Source: Actinomycetes bacterium
GTDB lineage: Bacteria > Actinomycetota > Actinomycetes > Actinomycetales > Cellulomonadaceae
Direction: 5' to 3'
DNA length: 7,124 bases
NCBI GenBank assembly: GCA_021793115.1
Contig: JAJYTJ010000185.1
Span: 1-7,124 of the forward strand
In this document: positions 1-6,001 of the stretch, in pieces
Layout of the letters: every line of letters starts with the position of its first letter
Position numbering within the stretch: position 1 is the first letter of the stretch
Program-made: the position numbers and the translations under genes
The notes under the pieces: model-generated
Database searches by the model: none
What the model was told of the DNA's origin: nothing
The model's input: the letters and a program-made list of their open reading frames with translations, nothing else

Positions 1-1361
1 CGGGGGCCGACCAGCTCAAGACCGGCGCCGCCGCCGTCAGCTCGGGCGTCGACAGCGCCGTGAGCCAGGTGACCGCGATGTCGACCAAGCTCTCGTCGCT
101 GGGCTCGGTCGCCGCCTACCTGACGGCCGAGGCCTACAACCCGGACGGCAGCATCAAGGATCCCGCCGCGGCCCAGCAGCTCGGCACGCTGGCCGCCGCG
201 CTGCCGAGCGCGTCCGACAGCGCCGCGATGACCCAGCAGCTGGCCGCGCTGCAGACCGGGGCGCACCAGGTGGCGGCCGGCGCCGCGACCCTCGACGGTG
301 GCATGGCGCAGCTCGCGACGGCGTCGGGCCAGCTCAGCGCCGGTGCGACGAGTGCGGCCTCGGGGGCCGCGACGCTCGCCGACGGCGCGTCCGCCCTGTC
401 CAGCGGGGCGAGCACGGTGGCGACCGGCGCGGCGACCGCCGCCACGGGCGCCGCCGAGCTCGCGAACGGCAGCAGCACGCTGGCCTCGGGGGTGGCTCAG
501 CTGAACCAGGGCGCGAGCGCCCTCGCCGGCGGCGCGCAGACCCTCGCGCACGGCACCGCCACCCTGGCCGACGGCGCCGCCGCGGTCGCCACCGGTGCGG
601 GCCAGGTGACCGACGGCACCGGCAAGCTCTCCAGCGCGCTCGCCACCGGCGCCGCCGCGATCCCCGCGTCCGACGCCGCGCAGCAGACCGCACGCGCCAC
701 GACGATCGCGACCCCGGTGACGCTCGCGGACACGGACCTGGCCAAGGCGCAGGGCTTCGGCGAGGGGTTCGCGCCGTTCTTCATCCCGCTCGCGCTCTTC
801 GTCGGCTCGCTCATCACCTGGCTGCTGCTGCGCCCGCTGCCGTCACGAGCGCTCGCCGCCGCCGTCCCCGGCTGGCGGACGACGATCGCCGGGTTCCTGC
901 CGGCGCTGCTGCTGGGTCTCGCCCAGGTGGCCGTGATGCTCGGGGTCATCCACTACGGCGTCGGCCTGCACCTGGCCAACGCCGCCGGCACCGTCGCGTT
1001 CACGGTGCTCGTCGTGGCGACGTTCCTCGCGCTGCAGCAGATGCTCATCGCGCTCCTCGGGCCGGCGGCCGGCAAGGTGACGATCCTGGCGCTCCTCATG
1101 CTGCAGCTGGCCTCGTCGGGCGGCACGTACCCGGTCGACACCACGCCGGCGTTCTTCCGGGCGGTCCACCCGTGGATGCCGATGAGCTACGCGGTGACCG
1201 GGCTGCGCATGCTCATCACGGGCGGCGCGGACGGCCGGCTCGTGGTCTCCGTCCTGGTGCTCGTCGGCACGTTGGTGGCCTCGCTCACGGTCTCGTCCTG
1301 GCGCGCCGGGCGGATGCGGACCTGGACGCTGTCCCGCCTGCACCCTGCCCTGTCGATCTGA
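1..1361 (+). CDS. YhgE/Pip-family membrane protein, C-terminal part (5' end outside window)
   Basis: The reading frame is open from base 3 and has no start of its own; the GTG at 60 lies inside it, so the gene begins upstream of the window. Numbered from that GTG, residues 64-196 form an unbroken run of heptads with Gly at the fourth position. Five hydrophobic stretches follow at about 236-257, 272-300, 307-333, 338-352 and 394-414, with a short arginine-rich tail. A long Gly/Ala/Leu repeat ahead of an ABC2-like membrane block is the architecture of the YhgE/Pip family, which normally also has one N-terminal membrane helix and an extracytoplasmic repeat region; that helix would be off-window. 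Members include a phage-infection protein of Lactococcus and ESAT-6-associated or putative export proteins; the substrate is unknown here. The TetR gene 13 bases downstream probably shares its transcript. An MMPL/RND-type exporter is less likely because no RND motifs are visible. The family call is good; function is inferred. Confidence 0.85.
   Translation, partial: GADQLKTGAAAVSSGVDSAVSQVTAMSTKLSSLGSVAAYLTAEAYNPDGSIKDPAAAQQLGTLAAALPSASDSAAMTQQLAALQTGAHQVAAGAATLDGGMAQLATASGQLSAGATSAASGAATLADGASALSSGASTVATGAATAATGAAELANGSSTLASGVAQLNQGASALAGGAQTLAHGTATLADGAAAVATGAGQVTDGTGKLSSALATGAAAIPASDAAQQTARATTIATPVTLADTDLAKAQGFGEGFAPFFIPLALFVGSLITWLLLRPLPSRALAAAVPGWRTTIAGFLPALLLGLAQVAVMLGVIHYGVGLHLANAAGTVAFTVLVVATFLALQQMLIALLGPAAGKVTILALLMLQLASSGGTYPVDTTPAFFRAVHPWMPMSYAVTGLRMLITGGADGRLVVSVLVLVGTLVASLTVSSWRAGRMRTWTLSRLHPALSI
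249..647 (+). repeat. 19 consecutive heptad repeats in the YhgE/Pip protein
   Basis: The 133 residues encoded here divide exactly into 19 heptads without insertion or break, of the form L-x-x-G-A-x-x. Seventeen of the 19 have Gly at position 4, and position 1 is Leu, Val or Ala throughout. Units such as LADGASA, LSSGAST, LANGSST and LADGAAA show the pattern. The DNA copies have diverged, so this is a protein-level repeat rather than a recent DNA expansion. In YhgE/Pip proteins such a region is thought to form a long extracytoplasmic helical or coiled structure. The exact register is read from the sequence; the structural role is inference. Confidence 0.8.
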
Positions 1362-1374
1362 CAGGCTGAGTGCC

Positions 1375-1908
1375 GTGACCTCGGTGCGGCAGCAGATCGT
1401 CGACGCCGCGCTGGCGCTCGTCGCCGACCGCGGCATCGGCGCGACGTCGGTCGACGAGATCGCTGCGGCCGCCGGCGTGGCGAAGGGCTCGGTGTTCTAC
1501 AACTTCGGCTCGAAGTCCGGCCTGTTCGCCGCGATCATCACCGACGGTGTCGCGCGGCTGACCCTGGCGCTGCGGACCGCGGTCGAGGGTCGCACCGGGC
1601 CGGCCGCGATCGACGCACTGGTCACCGAGCTGCTCACGCAGATCCGCGACCACCCGGACTTCGCCAAGCTCGTGACGACGGAGATCTTCCGTCGCGGCCG
1701 GGACTGGCAGGAGTCCATCGGCACCATCCGGCGCGACGCGATGGGTGTCTTCGCCGACGCCGCGCGGCAGGTGCGCCCGGACTCGGAGGCGTCGCTGGCC
1801 GGCGCGGCCCTGTTCGGGGCGACCCTCGTGGCGGGGCTCGACTGGCTCGTCTTCCAGCCCGAGCGGACGCTCGAGGAGGTGCGGCAGGCCGTCATCGCCG
1901 CGTGGTAG
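1375..1908 (+). CDS. TetR/AcrR-family transcriptional regulator
   Basis: This encodes a 177-residue cytosolic DNA-binding repressor-type protein. The N-terminal part is a standard TetR helix-turn-helix: an initial helix at about residues 4-19 (RQQIVDAALALVADRG), then TSVDEIAAAAGVAKG, and the recognition segment VFYNFGSKSGLF at 40-51. The rest is a helical ligand-binding and dimerisation domain whose ligand cannot be read from the sequence. The GTG at 1375 is the first start in frame after the upstream stop; the ribosome binding site is weak (an AGG about 10 bases ahead), which suits translational coupling to the exporter gene ending 13 bases earlier. TetR genes beside YhgE/Pip genes usually control them, so autoregulation of this pair is the likely role, but the operon promoter is outside the window. 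The protein is slightly shorter than many TetR members (about 190-220) but looks complete. It converges on pabB with only 10 bases between stops. Confidence 0.9.
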   Translation: MTSVRQQIVDAALALVADRGIGATSVDEIAAAAGVAKGSVFYNFGSKSGLFAAIITDGVARLTLALRTAVEGRTGPAAIDALVTELLTQIRDHPDFAKLVTTEIFRRGRDWQESIGTIRRDAMGVFADAARQVRPDSEASLAGAALFGATLVAGLDWLVFQPERTLEEVRQAVIAAW

Positions 1909-1933
1909 ACGGGCAGGTTCAGCCCGGCGCGGC
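1897..1933. terminator. possible bidirectional hairpin between convergent genes
   Basis: The stops of the TetR gene (1906-1908) and pabB (1919-1921, opposite strand) are 10 bases apart. Around them CGGGC (1910-1914) pairs with GCCCG (1922-1926) over a 7-base loop. GCCGCG (1897-1902) can pair with CGCGGC (1928-1933) as an outer stem, with an uneven bulge. There is no T-run on either side, so this is a weak candidate for a shared terminator and may be chance in GC-rich DNA. Confidence 0.25.
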
Positions 1934-3190
1934 AGCCGTGGTGACGCCGGCCAGCACACGGGCCTTGACCAGCAGCTCGTCGTACTCGGCGTCGGCGCGC
2001 GAGCCCCACGTGATCCCGCCGCCCGCGCCGTACGTCCCGGTGCCGCGCGCACGGTCGACGAGCAGCGTGCGGATGGGTACGGCGAACCGCGTCGGCATCC
2101 CGCTGCCGGCGGGCGCGACCAGGCCGATCGCGCCGCAGTACACGCCGCGGGGGCCGTCCTCCAGGTCGCGGATGATCCGCATGGTGCTGCGCTTGGGGGC
2201 GCCGGTCACCGAGCCGCACGGGAACAGCGCACCGACGAGGTCGACGAGCCCCGTGCCGGGGCGCACGGCCGCGACCACCTGCGACGTGAGCTGGTGCACG
2301 GTCGGGTAGGTCTCCAGCCGGCACAGGCTCGTCACGCGCGGCCCCGCGGCGGTGGCCACGCGGGACAGGTCGTTGCGGACGAGGTCGACGATCATGACGT
2401 TCTCGGCCCGCTCCTTGGGCGACGTGCGCAGCCGTTCGGCCAGCCGGCGGTCGTCGGCGGGCGTCGCGCCGCGCGGCGCGGTGCCCTTCATCGGCCGCAT
2501 GGTCACCTCGCCGCCGTGCGCGGCGAAGAACAGCTCCGGGCTGGCGCTCGCCACCGCGAACCGCCCGGTGTCGAGGAACGCGTGGTGCGCCCCGCGAGCA
2601 GCCCCCGCGAGGTCGGCGTAGAGCGAGGCCGCGTCCCCCGTGACGGGTCCCGTGAACCGGCTCGTGAGGTTGACCTGGTAGGTGTCGCCCGCCGCGATGT
2701 GCGAGCGCACGGCCGCCACGGCGGCGCGGTGCTGCTCCCGGGTCCAGGCGCAGGCCCACGGCCCGGCCGCGTAGCGACCGCCGCTGCCCGACGAGCCCGA
2801 CGAGCCCGACGAGCCCGACGAGCCCGACGAGCCCCGGTGCGGCGCAGGTGCCGGCTCGAGGGAGCCCGCCAGGCCGAACCACGCCAGCGGCAGGCCGGCG
2901 ACGGGCTCGTGCACCGTCAGGCTGGGGTCGAACGCCGGCGCCGCCTCGTAGGCGAGGAATCCGAACGCCCACAAGCCGCGCGCGGCGGCCTCCTCGGCGG
3001 CTCGCAGCACCGGCACGACGTCCGCGAGGCGGTCCGCGCGCAGCACGCCGTGCGACGCCCGCAGCAGGTGCGACGAGCCGGCCCGCAGGTCGTCGAACCT
3101 GCCCCAGGGCCGTGCGGCCTCAGGCGTCACACCGGCAGACGGTGTTGAGCTCGACGACCAGCTCGCGGGGGTCGGTCCAGGTGGCGGCAT
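1919..3190 (-). CDS. pabB: aminodeoxychorismate synthase component I (PabB-type chorismate-binding enzyme)
   Basis: PabB converts chorismate plus ammonia (from a PabA-type glutaminase, not in the window) to 4-amino-4-deoxychorismate for folate synthesis. Numbered from the ATG at 3190, the N-terminal domain (about 29-110, starting WGRFDDL) is followed by a Gly-Ser linker at 120-138 and the chorismate-binding domain. Visible motifs are GDTYQVNL (168-175), SPELFF (217-222), RPMKGT (232-237), ENVMIVDLVRNDL (263-275), PCGSVTGAPK (324-333), GVYCGAIG (349-356) and GGGITWGS (390-397). The Lys in MKGT (235) corresponds to the lysine PabB uses for its covalent intermediate; anthranilate synthase has Ala there, so TrpE is disfavoured. 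The start is uncertain: codons before the GTG at 3130 often end in A or T, unlike the rest, and the family N-terminus fits a start near 3130, while the strong AGGAGG (3205-3210) is 14 bases from 3190 but 4 from an out-of-frame ATG at 3200. It follows the oxidoreductase gene almost without a gap. Confidence 0.88.
   Translation of the reverse strand: MPPPGPTPASWSSSSTPSAGVTPEAARPWGRFDDLRAGSSHLLRASHGVLRADRLADVVPVLRAAEEAAARGLWAFGFLAYEAAPAFDPSLTVHEPVAGLPLAWFGLAGSLEPAPAPHRGSSGSSGSSGSSGSSGSGGRYAAGPWACAWTREQHRAAVAAVRSHIAAGDTYQVNLTSRFTGPVTGDAASLYADLAGAARGAHHAFLDTGRFAVASASPELFFAAHGGEVTMRPMKGTAPRGATPADDRRLAERLRTSPKERAENVMIVDLVRNDLSRVATAAGPRVTSLCRLETYPTVHQLTSQVVAAVRPGTGLVDLVGALFPCGSVTGAPKRSTMRIIRDLEDGPRGVYCGAIGLVAPAGSGMPTRFAVPIRTLLVDRARGTGTYGAGGGITWGSRADAEYDELLVKARVLAGVTTAAAPG
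2786..2834 (-). repeat. 9-bp tandem repeat encoding a Gly-Ser-Ser linker in PabB
   Basis: On the + strand the unit GACGAGCCC occurs five times without mismatch at 2790-2834, preceded by a partial copy (GCCC, 2786-2789). Read on the minus strand it gives five Gly-Ser-Ser units at about residues 119-134 of PabB, exactly between the N-terminal domain and the chorismate-binding domain. Because the unit is three codons long, gain or loss of copies keeps the frame. Perfect identity among copies points to recent slippage. Confidence 0.95.
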
Positions 3191-3200
3191 CGGCGGTCAT
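3120..3200 (-). CDS. possible 26-residue coupled ORF overlapping the pabB start
   Basis: An ATG at 3200 overlaps the oxidoreductase stop as ATGA (3197-3200) and has the best ribosome binding site of the area (AGGAGG, 4 bases upstream). The frame runs 26 codons to a TGA at 3120-3122 and reads MTADAATWTDPRELVVELN followed by TVCRCDA. Only 2 of its 26 codons end in A or T, against 7 of the 20 pabB-frame codons between 3190 and 3131, so this frame looks more like coding sequence. It could be a tiny coupled leader ORF, the remnant of another gene, or the true N-terminus of PabB separated by a frameshift near 3125-3135. I recognise no family. The pabB-frame GTG at 3130 lies inside it, 8 bases before its stop, so reinitiation would be possible. 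Confidence 0.35.
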   Translation of the reverse strand: MTADAATWTDPRELVVELNTVCRCDA

Positions 3201-4135
3201 GCACCCTCCTCGGTCGGGGTCAGGGTGACGACGAGCTTGCCGTGCACGTGCCCGGCCCGCTGGCGCTCGACCGCCTCGCGGACGCGCTCCAGCGGGTACG
3301 TCGCCTCGATCGGCACGGTGAGCCGGCCGGCGGCGACGAGGCCGGCGATGCGCTCGAGCGCATCAGGCGCAGCGGCGCGGCCACCCGTGGCGCGCACGCC
3401 GGCCGGCGGGTCGGCGGCGGCGATCGTGGCGATGCGGCCCGCCGGCACCCCGAGCGCGAGCGCGGCGCGCGCGGTGTCGTCGCCGATGAGGTCGGCTGCG
3501 GCGGTGACACCGTCCGGCGCCAGCGCCCGGACCCGGTCGACCAGCCCTTCGCCGTACGTCACCGGCTCGGCACCCAGGGCGCGCAGCAGCTCGGCGCTGC
3601 CCGCGCTGCCGGTGCCGATGACGCGTGCACCCGCGAGCGCGGCCAGCTGCACGACGAGCACGCCGACCCCGCCGGCGGCGCCGCCGACCAGCACGGTGTC
3701 CCCGGCGTGCACGTCGATGGCGGCGATCACGGCGTCGGCGGTGGTGGCCGCCACCGCGAGCGCCGCCGCCACCACGTCGTCGAGCCCCTCGGGGGTGTGC
3801 GCCAGCCGGTCGGCGCCCGGCGTGAGGACGGCGTGCTCGGCGACCGCCCGCCCCACCGCACCGCCGTACACCCGGTCGCCGACGGCGAAGCCGGCGACGC
3901 CCTCGCCCACCTCGTCCACCGTGCCCGCGAGGTCGCCCCCGAAGCCGGCCGGCAGGCTCAGGCCGAAGGCCGCCGCGATGGCGGGTGTGCTCACGAGCTT
4001 CCAGTCCATGGGGTTGAGCCCGGCGGCGCTCACCCGGACACGCACCTGTCCGGGGCCGGCGTGCGGCTCCGGCACCTCGCGGACCTCGAGGACCTCGGGC
4101 CCTCCGAACGACTCGACGACGACTGCTCTGCTCAT
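3197..4135 (-). CDS. NADP-dependent zinc-free oxidoreductase (quinone oxidoreductase / MDR family)
   Basis: This 312-residue protein belongs to the medium-chain dehydrogenase/reductase superfamily, quinone oxidoreductase branch. The N-terminal GroES-like domain (about 1-115) opens with AVVVESFGGPEVLEVREVPEP and carries NPMDWK (41-46), GGDLAGTVDEVG (67-78) and VGDRVYGG (85-92). The Rossmann domain has the nucleotide-binding glycine motif GGAAGGVG (151-158) after DTVLV. The C-terminus ends HGKLVVTL (298-305) plus a short tail. No cysteine cluster for structural zinc and no typical zinc ligands are seen, as expected of NADPH:quinone reductase-like members. Substrate cannot be assigned; it may be a quinone, an enone or another electrophile. 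I chose the ATG at 4135 because the family N-terminus begins there; the upstream extension to 4378 is antisense-style arginine-rich sequence overlapping the sucrose phosphorylase gene. There is no clear ribosome binding site: a 7-bp inverted repeat occupies that place. The stop overlaps an ATG in the ATGA at 3197-3200. Confidence 0.87.
   Translation of the reverse strand: MSRAVVVESFGGPEVLEVREVPEPHAGPGQVRVRVSAAGLNPMDWKLVSTPAIAAAFGLSLPAGFGGDLAGTVDEVGEGVAGFAVGDRVYGGAVGRAVAEHAVLTPGADRLAHTPEGLDDVVAAALAVAATTADAVIAAIDVHAGDTVLVGGAAGGVGVLVVQLAALAGARVIGTGSAGSAELLRALGAEPVTYGEGLVDRVRALAPDGVTAAADLIGDDTARAALALGVPAGRIATIAAADPPAGVRATGGRAAAPDALERIAGLVAAGRLTVPIEATYPLERVREAVERQRAGHVHGKLVVTLTPTEEGA
3205..3210 (-). 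promoter_or_regulatory. strong ribosome binding site ahead of pabB
   Basis: The minus strand reads AGGAGG here, within CCGAGGAGGGT, an 11-base string also found before sucrose phosphorylase. Spacing is 4 bases to the ATG at 3200 and 14 bases to the pabB-frame ATG at 3190, so it favours the out-of-frame start. It lies inside the end of the oxidoreductase gene, implying translational coupling. Confidence 0.7.
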
Positions 4136-4171
4136 GCCCGCGACAACGCGGGCGGCGCCGCGGAATTCCGC
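4136..4171. promoter_or_regulatory. cluster of palindromes directly before the oxidoreductase start
   Basis: In the 86-base gap (4136-4221) between the sucrose phosphorylase stop and the oxidoreductase ATG there is a perfect inverted repeat GCCCGCG-ACAA-CGCGGGC (4136-4153) touching the start codon. It is followed by CGGCGCCG (4153-4160) and a perfect 12-base palindrome GCGGAATTCCGC (4160-4171), whose AATT centre stands out in this GC-rich setting. The first could be an mRNA hairpin masking the start, or a weak terminator for the upstream gene; the 12-mer could be an operator. No T-run follows either. The symmetry is visible; function is inference. Confidence 0.4.
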
Positions 4172-4221
4172 CCGGTCACCAGGTGGGACGGCGGCTGGCC
4201 GGGCGCGGTCCGGTCCCGGCG

Positions 4222-5709
4222 TCACGCGGTGAGGGACGACGAGGACAGCACGATGCGGGCCGCGCCGTCGACGGTCGCCGTGACGACGAAGCCGGCGTCG
4301 GCCACGTCGAGCTCGAGCGTCGCCTCGTCGTCGTCGTGCCGCCACTGCAGCCGGGCCGCGGTGCCCCGCACGTCCCACGTGAACGTGCCGGCGAACGCGG
4401 GGTGCTCGCGGCGCAGCCCCAGCGCGGTGAGCGTCGCGGCGACCACCGGGCGCGCGAGGCCCGCCTCGACCTGCGACGGCGTGAAGTGGTGCCGGTTGAC
4501 GTCGCGCCCGACGCGGGTGGCGGCCAGGAGGTCGACGTCGTTGCTGCCGGCGAGCAGGCCGACGTAGTACACCTGCGGGATGCCCGGCACGAACAGCTGG
4601 AGCAGCCGCGCGAGCAGGTGGCGCCGGTCGTCGCGGCCCAGGGCGTCGTACAGCGTGCAGTTGACCTGGTAGAGGTCGAGGTTGGAGGCGGCGCCCCCGG
4701 TCGCGGTCCGGCTGGTGCCGCCACTGTTGGTGTGGATGGCCTCGACGAGCGTGTCGATCTGGTCCGGCGCGAGCAGGCCGGGCTCGCCCGGCCGCAGGTC
4801 GCTGACGCCGACGTCGACGATGCCGATGCCGTCGTGCGTGTCCAGCACCGTGACGGTGTTCTGCGGGCGGACGGCCAGCCAGCGCGCCAGCGGGTCGAGG
4901 TCACCCGCCGTCAGCGCGTGCAGCACCAGGGGCGGCAGCGCGAAGTCGTAGACGTAGTCCACCGTGGCGGCGATCTCGATCTGCTGGCGGTAGTGGCCGT
5001 GCACCTCGACCAGCACCTGGGCGCCCCGCTGGTGGGCGTACCCCACGATCCGTTCGGTGAGGGCTCGCGTGGTGTCCGTCATGAAGCAGCTGGTGCCCGC
5101 CTCCTTGCCGGCGTAGCCGAGCGCGTCGAGGCGCAGCATCCGGATGCCGGCGTCCGTGAGGGTGTCGATCACCGTCGTCAGGTAGTCCCACGTCTGCGGG
5201 CTACGGACGTCGAGGTCGACCTGCTCGGGCGTGAACGTGGTCCACACCAGCCGCCGTCGGCCGCCGAGGGTCATGGCGGTGAACGGCAGCCCGGGGCGGG
5301 GTCGGTAGATCCGCGTGAGGTCGTCCTCGGTGGCGCCGTCGGGGAACACCGACGACAGGGTGAGGAACATCCCGGACCACGGCGAGTCATCGCCGCGCGC
5401 GACGACGTCGCCGAACTGGGCCGAGCGGGCGGACATGTGGTTGACGATGACGTCCGCCATGACCAGGCGGCCCGCTGCCAGGCGGCGCATGTCGGCCCAC
5501 GTGCCCAGCCGGGCGTCGATCGTGGTGTGGTCCTGCGGGTCGAAGCCGGCGTCCGCGCCGTCGTAGGGCACGTAGAACGGCAGCACGTGCACGCCGTCGA
5601 AGGCGCCGTCCAGCGGTCCTTCCAGCAGCGCCTGCACGCCGGCCAGGTCGCCGCCCAGCCGGTCCGCGTACGTGATGAGCTGAGGTCCGGTGGGGATCGG
5701 ATCAACCAC
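4222..5709 (-). CDS. gtfA: sucrose phosphorylase (GH13 subfamily 18)
   Basis: Sucrose phosphorylase is a cytosolic retaining enzyme: sucrose + phosphate gives alpha-D-glucose-1-phosphate + fructose, saving ATP in sucrose use. The 495-residue protein matches the family length (about 490-505) and, from memory, aligns with the Bifidobacterium adolescentis enzyme with a constant +3 offset. The nucleophile is Asp195 in RLDALGYAGKEAGTSCF, the acid/base is Glu235 in LVEVHGHY, and the transition-state stabiliser is Asp293 in LDTHDGIG. Sucrose-site features are kept: YRPRPGLPFT (Arg138) and SNLDLYQVN (Leu344, Asp345, Tyr347, Gln348), as are DGADAGFDP, VNHMS and GRDVNRH. These argue against the related sucrose-6-phosphate, glucosylglycerol or glucosylglycerate phosphorylases. 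The GTG at 5709 is preferred over ATGs at 5763 and 5742 because AGGAGG lies 6 bases before it and the family N-terminus (PQLITYADRLGG) starts a few residues in. No sugar transporter or LacI-type regulator is in the window. It is first in the leftward group. Confidence 0.93.
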   Translation of the reverse strand: MVDPIPTGPQLITYADRLGGDLAGVQALLEGPLDGAFDGVHVLPFYVPYDGADAGFDPQDHTTIDARLGTWADMRRLAAGRLVMADVIVNHMSARSAQFGDVVARGDDSPWSGMFLTLSSVFPDGATEDDLTRIYRPRPGLPFTAMTLGGRRRLVWTTFTPEQVDLDVRSPQTWDYLTTVIDTLTDAGIRMLRLDALGYAGKEAGTSCFMTDTTRALTERIVGYAHQRGAQVLVEVHGHYRQQIEIAATVDYVYDFALPPLVLHALTAGDLDPLARWLAVRPQNTVTVLDTHDGIGIVDVGVSDLRPGEPGLLAPDQIDTLVEAIHTNSGGTSRTATGGAASNLDLYQVNCTLYDALGRDDRRHLLARLLQLFVPGIPQVYYVGLLAGSNDVDLLAATRVGRDVNRHHFTPSQVEAGLARPVVAATLTALGLRREHPAFAGTFTWDVRGTAARLQWRHDDDEATLELDVADAGFVVTATVDGAARIVLSSSSLTA

Positions 5710-5710
5710 G

Positions 5711-5728
5711 GGAACCCTCCTCGGTTCC
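5711..5728 (-). promoter_or_regulatory. ribosome binding site in a hairpin loop before sucrose phosphorylase
   Basis: On the minus strand GGAACC-GAGGAG-GGTTCC forms a perfect 6-bp stem with the purine-rich ribosome binding site as its 6-base loop. The AGGAGG core (5716-5721) is 6 bases from the GTG start at 5709, which fixes the start. The stem could present or modulate the site; that role is inference. Confidence 0.6.
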
Positions 5729-5909
5729 GGGCCCGGACGCATCGTCAGCGGGGCTGGGGCCATGATGGCGCCGCACGGGCCCGGCAGGCGAGGCGGGCCG
5801 CCCCCCGAACGGTGGCCATCGGCGCCGTGATCCTGGCGGTGGACCCGGCCGTGCGGGCCAGCGGCGGGCCGTGGGAATGGGGAACGATCGCGGCAAGCGG
5901 CTCACCCGT

Positions 5910-5928
5910 CCTGCCGGGCCCCGGCAGG
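5910..5928. promoter_or_regulatory. 19-bp perfect palindrome, candidate operator
   Basis: The arms CCTGCCGGG and CCCGGCAGG are exact reverse complements around a single C. It sits 73 bases before the fadD ATG and about 200 bases before the sucrose phosphorylase start. The right half recurs at 5780-5788. The compact symmetry suggests a homodimeric regulator site, though a GC-rich background makes chance palindromes more common. No T-run follows, so it is a poor terminator. Confidence 0.4.
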
Positions 5929-6001
5929 TCGACGTTCGCCGACACCAGCGACGGGACGCACGGCGTCACCGGTCACCGGCCGCGTGAACGAGGATGCACC
6001 C

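Larger units (their letters stand above)
5710..6001. promoter_or_regulatory. divergent intergenic region between sucrose phosphorylase and fadD
   Basis: These 292 bases separate two divergent genes and must hold both promoters, yet I cannot point to clear -35/-10 boxes. No convincing gene is present; open frames through it are shadows or very short. Visible structure: a 19-base odd palindrome CCTGCCGGG-C-CCCGGCAGG at 5910-5928, a second copy of its right half (GGGCCCGGCAGG, 5777-5788), and a smaller palindrome CCGGT-C-ACCGG at 5969-5979. GAGG at 5990-5993, 8 bases ahead of the ATG at 6002, is the likely fadD ribosome binding site. Confidence 0.55.

Noticed and set aside
2786..2834. A CRISPR array or mobile-element end.
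   Set aside because: The unit is 9 bp with no spacers and stays in frame inside pabB; it is a minisatellite.
1497..2972. A 491-codon open frame on the minus strand.
   Set aside because: It overlaps pabB in another frame and the antisense of the TetR gene; its sequence is arginine-rich and has no domain signature.
1745..3148. A 467-codon open frame on the + strand.
   Set aside because: It overlaps the TetR gene and the opposite strand of pabB, and its product is low-complexity Arg/Ala/Gly sequence. The pabB frame carries all the family motifs.
1919..3190. Anthranilate synthase component I (TrpE) or isochorismate synthase instead of PabB.
   Set aside because: The lysine in RPMKGT is the PabB signature; TrpE has Ala at that place. 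The N-terminal WGRFDDL and AYEAAPAFDP region also fits actinobacterial PabB. No trp or siderophore genes are nearby.
4136..4378. N-terminal extension of the oxidoreductase to an ATG at 4378.
   Set aside because: The extra 81 residues are arginine-rich, overlap the end of sucrose phosphorylase and lie ahead of a normal family N-terminus at the ATG at 4135.
5710..5763. Start of sucrose phosphorylase at the ATG at 5763 or 5742.
   Set aside because: The ribosome binding site AGGAGG lies inside that extension, at the right distance for the GTG at 5709, and the known enzymes begin close to PQLITYADRLGG.
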